Source: JBARCX01 sp049794535
Lineage (GTDB): Bacteria > Pseudomonadota > Gammaproteobacteria > Xanthomonadales > Rhodanobacteraceae
Assembly: GCA_049794535.1 (NCBI GenBank)
Contig: JBARCX010000259.1
Location: forward strand, 1-15,182
Reading direction: 5' to 3'
Length of the DNA: 15,182 bases
Positions 1 to 5,379 of this stretch are shown in pieces; position 1 is the stretch's first letter, and every line of letters starts with the position of its first letter. Below the pieces are notes generated by a model that did not search any database, was not told the DNA's origin, and was given only the letters and a program-made list of their open reading frames with translations. The translations under genes were made by a program, and so were the position numbers.

Positions 1-704
1 CCATTGACCATGGCGCCATAGTTCAGATGGCGACCACCCACCGTAACGCCGCTATCGATCTGTGGCGTATTTGACGCTGCAGTGGCACTGGCTGCGCCAC
101 CCGGAATACGAGTCGCCGGCATCGAAAATTGGCTGACGGGATTACTTGATGGGTCGATAGCTGGAAGTGCACTAGAAACGGGTTGACTCGTTGCACTTCC
201 CGTCACACCGGCGAAGTTTGCAGGTGCTGGATTGGCTACCGGAGCCGGTGGCCGCTGAAGGAAGGAACGAAGACTTTGAGGTCCCGTCGACGGGCGGAGG
301 AACGTTCCATCATCCGCATGAATCGCCGGCGCACCTCCCGCGGAATCTGCGTAGATATTCCCGTCGCCTGGACTCTGCCCTGGTTGAAAATTCCACGCGG
401 TATTACCAACCGCTCGCTGCAGCACGCTCGTGGGTGTGCTGCTAGTGATCGGCTGAGGAATCTTGGGAGCCCACGGATCAGGCCGATTGGATTGCTGAGT
501 GATGAATCGTTGAAACGCCGTCGGCGCATCATTACCCGAAGTCAGATCAGCACTCGAGGTCGGTGGCTTGATGGTAGCCATAGGTGCCGCTGTGGCCGGC
601 GCTGCCACAGTTGATCCATCGGCGGGCGGTTTCTTCGTATTCCCGAAGGCATCGGTTAGATCGTCATCGCTGGGAGTGACAATCAGGGTGTTTGGATCGG
701 CCAT
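1..704 (-). CDS. Pro/Ala/Ser/Thr-rich protein, 3' truncated by window (N-terminal 234 codons)
   Basis: ATG at 704 has TGGAG seven bases upstream and follows the coiled-coil gene after 31 bases. The frame stays open to the left edge for 234 codons, so the C-terminus is outside. It begins MADPNTLIVTPSDDDLTDAF and is then low-complexity: Pro, Ala, Ser, Thr, Asn and Gly dominate, with scattered short hydrophobic patches (APTAFQRFITQQ, TSVLQRAVGNTAWNF, GPQSLRSFLQRP). The last visible part is GVTVGGRHLNYGAMVNG, which looks like the start of a folded domain. The long flexible N-terminus before a folded part fits an ejection or internal virion protein, or the linker of a large virion enzyme, but no catalytic motif is visible here. 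The function cannot be told. Confidence 0.8.
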   Translation of the reverse strand, partial: MADPNTLIVTPSDDDLTDAFGNTKKPPADGSTVAAPATAAPMATIKPPTSSADLTSGNDAPTAFQRFITQQSNRPDPWAPKIPQPITSSTPTSVLQRAVGNTAWNFQPGQSPGDGNIYADSAGGAPAIHADDGTFLRPSTGPQSLRSFLQRPPAPVANPAPANFAGVTGSATSQPVSSALPAIDPSSNPVSQFSMPATRIPGGAASATAASNTPQIDSGVTVGGRHLNYGAMVN

Positions 705-735
705 ACTTTGCTCCAGTCAGCAGACATCCGGCGTA

Positions 736-1875
736 TTAGGTATCGCCGTCCATCTGTCCTGAGTAATCAACGCTAAGACGGTAGTCGATCGCTTCGGCCG
801 TGCTGGACGATGCGCTTGCACCGATGTTCACCGCGCTCATGGCCGCCGATGCGAGTTGAGATCCAACCTGCGCCAGCGTCTTCTTGATCTCAAGCATCAC
901 CGACGTGATGTACTTCATCTGCTCGAACTGTTGGTCTTGCCGCTTCATCTCGGTATCGACGATGGCCTGCTCTTGTGCAAGGTTCAACTGGAACGCGCGG
1001 TTGTCGAACTCACCTGCCGCAGTCGCCACCTGAGCATCAGCCTCATAGACCTGCACGGTGGCCTGAAACTCTTTAAGCGCAGCATCCAAACGCGCCAGCT
1101 CGCCTTTGAGCTGGGTGTCATAAAGCTCAACCTGTGCGCGCCATCCATCAAGCACCAGCCTGTTCTGGTCCACCTCAAGTTGCGCCGTCGAGATCTCCAA
1201 CTGCGCCTGAGCCTTGTAGACATCGATCGTGATGCCTTCGAGCTGAATGCCCGAGGTCACTGCAAATCGCAGATTCTCGATGGCGACCTGTTGTTCCTGG
1301 ATATACACGTCACGGCTCGCCTGCTGGCGCTTGTTGCGTGCATCAGCCCGTGCTTCGGTCACGCGGCGAGTCAACTGCCCTGGCGGCTCAAAGAAGCCCC
1401 GTGCTGCGAATTCGTCATAGGCCTGCCCAGTCGCGCGTAACTCTTCGGCATAGGCATCGCTTTGTGCTCGATCGCGCAAAGCCTGAGCAACGGACGGGGG
1501 AAGCGCATTGCCTCCGAGCAGCGTGGCGATCGCGCTTTGCATCGTGTCCAGCAGGCTCGATACGTACTGCGCTGGCGGCAGTATCGGTATCGTGATGACG
1601 GGTGGTGCGTTCGGTAAAGTCGGTGGATTGAACGTCAGATCGTCCGGTACCGTCGGCTTCGTCAACGTCGGGAAAGGTGCCAGGGCAATCTGCGGATCGA
1701 AGTTAGCGTTAAACGCTACCGGTGACATTTGTATGTTGGCAATCTCCTGCGCCAACAACTGCGCCTGGGCAAATGCCTGCTGCGCGATGGTCGACCACTT
1801 GTCATAGGCGGCATAGACAATCGGTATCGATCCAGCAGATGCCGGGTACATCAAGTCGGGCTGTTGCGACGACAT
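736..1875 (-). CDS. Coiled-coil virion structural protein (379 aa)
   Basis: Residues 1-50 are helical (WSTIAQQAFAQAQLLAQEIAN), 52-105 are Pro-rich and extended, and about 128-340 form long helices dense in Gln, Glu, Ala, Lys and Arg, consistent with coiled coil (QVAIENLRFAV, AQAQLEISTAQLEVDQNRLVL, RLDAALKEFQATVQVYEADAQVATAAGEF). This plan recurs in phage structural operons of Pseudomonadota: a Pro-rich stretch, the L-P-P-x-V-x-Q-A-L-x-D-R-A line (125-137), then a long Gln/Glu-rich helix. The C-terminus returns to Ser/Ala-rich sequence and ends in Asp/Gly. There is no Cys or membrane segment. SD GGAGA lies before the TGATG overlap. It could be a needle or internal core protein ejected with DNA, or a tail stalk; at 379 aa it is short for a tape measure. 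The role is inferred. Confidence 0.8.
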   Translation of the reverse strand: MSSQQPDLMYPASAGSIPIVYAAYDKWSTIAQQAFAQAQLLAQEIANIQMSPVAFNANFDPQIALAPFPTLTKPTVPDDLTFNPPTLPNAPPVITIPILPPAQYVSSLLDTMQSAIATLLGGNALPPSVAQALRDRAQSDAYAEELRATGQAYDEFAARGFFEPPGQLTRRVTEARADARNKRQQASRDVYIQEQQVAIENLRFAVTSGIQLEGITIDVYKAQAQLEISTAQLEVDQNRLVLDGWRAQVELYDTQLKGELARLDAALKEFQATVQVYEADAQVATAAGEFDNRAFQLNLAQEQAIVDTEMKRQDQQFEQMKYITSVMLEIKKTLAQVGSQLASAAMSAVNIGASASSSTAEAIDYRLSVDYSGQMDGDT

Positions 1876-3194
1876 CAGATCAATCTCCCGGTGAGCACCA
1901 GCGGCAGTACCTTCACATCGTCCAATTCGAAGAAGCTGCCATCCATGTCATTGGCCAACTCAAACCGCCAATACTCAGAACGAAAGCCACGGCCAATATC
2001 TACGCGGTGCGCACGCCGTTCGCCGGGGTGCGGCGGTACCATTCGATAGGTCTGCTCAACAAGCTGGCCTTGAAAGGTCGTTGCCCGTACGCGTAGAAAG
2101 AGGTCCCCTTCCGCGTTGCCGCCGAGATATGCACGATCCACGCGTTTGAGCTTTCCGCTGCCGAAGTTGAGCAAGCCGGTTTGCACCGCTGATCGAATGG
2201 CTGCTCCGTTATCTGTCGGCGCGCCCATCTGGTAGATGCCCGTGGCACTGGCACCCAGGAACTGCCCCGCGAGAGTGCAGTAGCTGTTGAACGGAAAGTT
2301 GGAGTAGCTACGCACTGCCTTGGTTTCAGGCGTCAGCACCCAAGCCGTGTACTGATCGTCACCCGAGAACAGCGTTACCCCGACGTAGATGCCATCTTGG
2401 ATGGCAGCCAGTACCCGACTCATGCAACTCAGGTTGTCATCGAACACCAAACCATCAGAGAGCAGGATCGTCAGTTGTAGCGTGTCTTTCGGGACGCCAC
2501 TGGCAATGAAGGAATCCAGCAGCCCAGCAAAGTGGATCGCCGCTGCTACATCCTGGAGACTGAGACCGTCCTCAAGCGCCTGCAGCGCATGCGCCAGCTG
2601 GCGGTAGGTATCGGAGAACGATATCAAGTCGAATATGGCGTGGATGAACTGGACGTCACTGGTGTCTGCTGCGACCACGGTATCCGTCAGTGTGGTGATC
2701 GTTGCACCGCCTTCGGTCAGGTACATCGTGGGATTGGCTATCGCCAGCACCATGCCTGAAAACGGAAATGGGGCGATCGCCTGAGCATGATGTCGCCGGC
2801 GCGCCACAACGATGGACTGCACCGCACTCGCCAGTACGCGATGTCGGCGACTAGCACTGACCTGGTCAAAGCATGTCGTCGAAACCGTACTTGATGCGGT
2901 ATGCAGCTTCTGCGCCGATACGATGCCGTAAGACGGCGCGAGCGTCATGGCGGCCGCAACAGCCGTATGCAGGTGCTTAGCTCTGACGATCGAAGCGAAG
3001 GTCGAGGCAAAGGCGCGGTGATGACGTACCGACCTCACGGTAGCCGCCATCTCGGCATCGACCGCCGCATTAGCTATATGGACATGGCGAGCTACAACAA
3101 TCGTCTCTGCGGCAGGAAGCACGGACGCGTAGTGCGAGTGCTTTGCATTTACGGAGGCTGTTAGCCCTTCGTAGGCTTCAAAGACGATTCCCAT
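1875..3194 (-). CDS. Fibre-like tail protein with two repeat arrays (439 aa)
   Basis: Residues 12-139 contain seven imperfect repeats of 17-22 residues, each with V, then A/S, then basic residues, an invariant His (21, 39, 59, 76, 98, 118, 135), and A/V two residues later. Residues 165-270 contain a second array in which Asp recurs at 171, 189, 209, 227, 247 and 267, followed by hydrophobic strand residues. Both periods are about 18-20, fitting stacked rungs of a fibrous beta structure. Residues about 285-439 form a globular end seen in phage tail proteins, with AWVLTPETKAVRSYSNFPFN, GIYQMGAPTDNG, RVDRAYLGG and FRSEYWRFELAN. Start overlaps the lectin-like gene (TGATG) with AGGGA upstream. A fibre or tail-needle role is inferred from repeats and place. 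No enzyme motif is seen. Confidence 0.82.
   Translation of the reverse strand: MGIVFEAYEGLTASVNAKHSHYASVLPAAETIVVARHVHIANAAVDAEMAATVRSVRHHRAFASTFASIVRAKHLHTAVAAAMTLAPSYGIVSAQKLHTASSTVSTTCFDQVSASRRHRVLASAVQSIVVARRRHHAQAIAPFPFSGMVLAIANPTMYLTEGGATITTLTDTVVAADTSDVQFIHAIFDLISFSDTYRQLAHALQALEDGLSLQDVAAAIHFAGLLDSFIASGVPKDTLQLTILLSDGLVFDDNLSCMSRVLAAIQDGIYVGVTLFSGDDQYTAWVLTPETKAVRSYSNFPFNSYCTLAGQFLGASATGIYQMGAPTDNGAAIRSAVQTGLLNFGSGKLKRVDRAYLGGNAEGDLFLRVRATTFQGQLVEQTYRMVPPHPGERRAHRVDIGRGFRSEYWRFELANDMDGSFFELDDVKVLPLVLTGRLI
2778..3164 (-). repeat. Seven-copy His-containing protein repeat array
   Basis: This is the coding span of the first array in the fibre-like protein. Aligned cores read [I/S/T/Q]-V-x-[A/S]-x-[H/R/K]-x-H-x-[A/V], with His spaced 18, 20, 17, 22, 20 and 17 residues apart. 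The DNA copies have diverged, so it is an old repeat rather than a recent tandem duplication. Confidence 0.7.
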
Positions 3195-3700
3195 CAGCTG
3201 TTCCCTACGGCATCGCCGCTAGCAAACAGGCAGGAATTAACGACCATGGGTCCAAAGCTCATCACCTTCGAGGTGTAGAGCAGCGTGTTGTTTTGCCAGT
3301 AAGTGACCACTCCAGCCGAGCGCCGCACCTCGAACTGATCGGTATCGACATAGCTTTGCGAGGCAATCATGGGTACACCGCGCTCGGTCACCTGCGCGAT
3401 ACCTAGGCCGGCTGCTGACTGGAAGAAGAATCCGTAGTTCAAGGCATCCGGTACGGTCTGGTTTAAGCGGCTGGATTTCAATCCAACGACGACACCGGTA
3501 ACACCGACCGGCATGCTGAAGACGGTGTGTAGATCACCATCCAGTTGCGTGATGCTGTTGGCCCCCGCATTCCAACCTAGCACCACTTCCGTCTTGTAGT
3601 GCGGCGGTACCGGCGTGACAGCCGGAACTTCCGGACACACTAAGCAACCGCTTGCATCGAAAGCGCAATCGATGCCGTTCGATAGTAGAAGTGCGGTCAT
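3194..3700 (-). CDS. Lectin-like beta-sandwich virion protein (168 aa)
   Basis: Residues about 40-165 resemble the concanavalin-like or SPRY-like jelly-roll domains found in phage and bacterial surface proteins. Landmarks are VVGLKSSRLNQTV, YGFFFQSAAGLGIAQVTERG, DQFEVRRSAGVVTYWQNNTLLYTSKV and GPMVVNSCLFASGDAV. The Y-W-x-N-N-x-L-L-Y line is a typical strand-turn-strand of this fold. The N-terminal 30 residues hold C12, C19, C22 (C-x6-C-x-x-C) and a Pro-rich linker. Such domains often bind sugars, so host-surface recognition is a reasonable inference, but binding residues cannot be identified here. The start overlaps the upstream stop (TGATG); AGGGA near its end precedes the next start. Confidence in the fold is moderate. 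Confidence 0.78.
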   Translation of the reverse strand: MTALLLSNGIDCAFDASGCLVCPEVPAVTPVPPHYKTEVVLGWNAGANSITQLDGDLHTVFSMPVGVTGVVVGLKSSRLNQTVPDALNYGFFFQSAAGLGIAQVTERGVPMIASQSYVDTDQFEVRRSAGVVTYWQNNTLLYTSKVMSFGPMVVNSCLFASGDAVGNS

Positions 3701-4056
3701 CAGTAACAGGCCGTAGTGGTTGCAATCACGCTATAGCCAATGGGCAACGTGAAGGCGCTCCCTTCACGATAGGTGAAGCTCTGCTGACCATAAGGGCCCA
3801 TGCAGAGATACGTCACATAGCATCCGCTCGTACCTGACGCCGGCGCGGGTGACGGCGCTGGTGCCGGTGGCGGGCATGTTCGGCTGTAGGGCTGATATGC
3901 GTTTCCGGTCACTGCCGGAACAAACACGCTTGCCGTGGTCTTCTGCACAACTTCGTCTGAACAGTCTTCCTGGCACTGCACGAAATCAGTCCAGAAGCAT
4001 GTCGACGGCGCTGTGTAATCCAGCATCGGGGTGAACTGAATGAGTACACCGCTCAT
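3700..4056 (-). CDS. Small Cys-rich protein (118 aa)
   Basis: The protein has seven Cys (20, 28, 32, 61, 79, 85, 117), high for 118 residues. A Pro/Ala-rich linker (62-73, CPPPAPAPSPAP) splits it into a first half with C-x7-C-x3-C and a second, beta-like half (CYVTYLCMGPYGQQSFTY, then SAFTLPIGYSVIATTTACY). The Cys spacing does not match a zinc ribbon I know; disulfides on an extracellular virion surface are possible. ATG follows the previous stop by one base (TGATATG) with no strong SD, so coupling is likely. Its stop overlaps the next start (TGATG). The function is unknown. Confidence 0.72.
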   Translation of the reverse strand: MSGVLIQFTPMLDYTAPSTCFWTDFVQCQEDCSDEVVQKTTASVFVPAVTGNAYQPYSRTCPPPAPAPSPAPASGTSGCYVTYLCMGPYGQQSFTYREGSAFTLPIGYSVIATTTACY

Positions 4057-4057
4057 A

Positions 4058-4438
4058 TCAGAAGTTGAACCTGGTAGTCATGCCGAATGATGCCGTCGGT
4101 GCATCCGGAGCCACCCATGGGTTGGGCATGGGATTAGACGAAAAATTGCCATCAGGATTTCCATCCACCGTAAGCGATCCAGACGAAGCTGGATCAGCAA
4201 CGAGTGGATTTTCTGCTTGATAAGTGGCCCCATTGATCGGATACGAAGGAACTACTTCAGCCATCACGCCATTGGGCGAGTCTCCATGACCGTTCCATGA
4301 AACGGTTACAACGCCACCCGTTGTATCCACACTGATGCCTGCTGCCGTCAGCTGTGACGGAGTTGCGGGAGTGCCTCGTCCATTGAGGCAAACATTCACC
4401 GTGCACGGGCCGATATCAAACGCGTTCTGCCAGGTCAC
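4058..4438 (-). CDS. Small structural-module protein, unknown (126 aa)
   Basis: The start is GTG at 4438, preceded by GAGGA with eight bases spacing; no ATG is suitable. The N-terminus has C12 and C17 in GPCTVNVCLNGRG, then a beta-like stretch (GGVVTVSWNG) and a Gly/Asn/Pro/Ser-rich second half without clear structure. There is no membrane segment. It is separated from the next gene by a single base. The family is unknown to me; position in the distal module suggests a minor tail or fibre component. Confidence 0.72.
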   Translation of the reverse strand: MTWQNAFDIGPCTVNVCLNGRGTPATPSQLTAAGISVDTTGGVVTVSWNGHGDSPNGVMAEVVPSYPINGATYQAENPLVADPASSGSLTVDGNPDGNFSSNPMPNPWVAPDAPTASFGMTTRFNF

Positions 4439-4448
4439 GGGATCGTCC

Positions 4449-4904
4449 TCAGCTCAGATTGAACAGGTTGATGTCCTGCAGAACACCAGTAACCAGCGCC
4501 GTGGTGGGCAGGATCATGTCGGAGCTTGAATCCACACCGCAGGTACCCTGCACGCGTGGATAGGCAAACGCCGCATCGGCGGTGGTTCCGTTATCTGCAG
4601 CATTCGCGCAATAGCGCCAGAACGCGGCTGTTCCGGTGGCCACGTTGTTGCCTTGCCACACTTCGGCGGCCGTCTTGGACAGCACGCCATTCACAGCCGG
4701 CGTGGCAAACGTCAGCCCCGTCGCGCCGCCCGTCAGGCTGATCTTGCAGAGCAGCACCGCACTCGCATCGACAGCGGCATCGGCAGACGTGGGTATGGTT
4801 CCGGCGTTCGTGCTAAAGATGTAAAGGAAACCGCCATCAAGCTGCGACTTCACACTACCTGTAGTGAACGAGCCATTGGAAAGTGCAGTAGACCAGAGAG
4901 ACAT
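4449..4904 (-). CDS. Virion structural protein, paralogue B (151 aa)
   Basis: An upstream ATG at 4964 lies inside the preceding gene, so I use ATG at 4904, which has TGAGG about nine bases upstream overlapping the previous stop. The protein shows the same plan as the gene before it: a short helical start, the line FLYIFSTNAGTIPTSADAAVD, then AVLLCKISLTGG, GLTFATP, GTAAFWRYCANAADNGTTADA, R-V-Q-G-T-C-G and a final MILPTTALV strand. Matching landmarks are SAD-x-A, LL-x-x-I, GL-x-F, GTA-x-x-x-R, AN-x-x-D-x-G and MIL. It has three Cys (absent from paralogue A). This suggests a tandem duplication with divergence. The function is unknown. Confidence 0.8.
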   Translation of the reverse strand: MSLWSTALSNGSFTTGSVKSQLDGGFLYIFSTNAGTIPTSADAAVDASAVLLCKISLTGGATGLTFATPAVNGVLSKTAAEVWQGNNVATGTAAFWRYCANAADNGTTADAAFAYPRVQGTCGVDSSSDMILPTTALVTGVLQDINLFNLS

Positions 4905-4914
4905 AGCAAGTACC

Positions 4915-5379
4915 TCAGAAAGGTGGCAACGCGAAAACAAACGCGTTGAGTGGGTATTGAACATTCGCCGTTAGCAGCGGCTGCGCGAGAATCATTTCGG
5001 CGGGAGTCGCGGTTGTTCCAATCGCGCCATCGATGCGCGCGTTCGTGAGGCTGTTGCCCCCACCATCGATGCCATTAGCTACGATGCGAAACCAGCCTGC
5101 TGTGCCGCTGAGCGCGGCATTGAGCCGCCAGGCCTGCCCCAGCGCAATCGCCATCGACGATCCTTGCAACTGAAACTGCAGCCCGTTGGATGGCTGCCCC
5201 GCAGCCCATGGATCACCGTTGTTGGTGATCACACCCAGCAACGTACCTGTCTCGGCCAGATCAGCCGACGCAGGCTGTACGCCCGTGAATACGCGGATCG
5301 CACTATTCATGAAGATCTCGGCGAAGGACTGCGCACCGAGAATCTGCTGCTTGAATGCCGTGGAGAGATTAAGTGCCAT
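4915..5379 (-). CDS. Virion structural protein, paralogue A (154 aa)
   Basis: The frame extends upstream to a TTG at 5406, but ATG at 5379 is the better start: it forms a TGATG overlap with the previous gene and has GAAGG upstream. The protein has a helical opening (STAFKQQIL) and a beta-rich body: SAIRVFTGVQPASADLAETG, TLLGVITNNG, NGLQFQ, AWRLNAALSGTAGWFRIVANGIDGGG, and AEMILAQPLL. No Cys or membrane segment is seen. It looks like a small structural domain repeated around the tail or fibre. The following gene shares this plan, so both likely occupy similar places. I do not know its partner. Confidence 0.8.
   Translation of the reverse strand: MALNLSTAFKQQILGAQSFAEIFMNSAIRVFTGVQPASADLAETGTLLGVITNNGDPWAAGQPSNGLQFQLQGSSMAIALGQAWRLNAALSGTAGWFRIVANGIDGGGNSLTNARIDGAIGTTATPAEMILAQPLLTANVQYPLNAFVFALPPF

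Noticed and set aside
236..532. Minus-strand 98-codon frame inside the left-edge gene
   Set aside because: It is Arg-rich and out of frame with the open frame starting at 704, which has a good SD and is continuous to the edge.
736..1875. Tape-measure protein for the coiled-coil gene
   Set aside because: At 379 aa with a Pro-rich front it is too short for a usual tape measure and has no transmembrane segments.
4905..4964. Upstream ATG for paralogue B
   Set aside because: It is inside the preceding gene with no SD; ATG at 4904 has TGAGG and starts where similarity to paralogue A begins.
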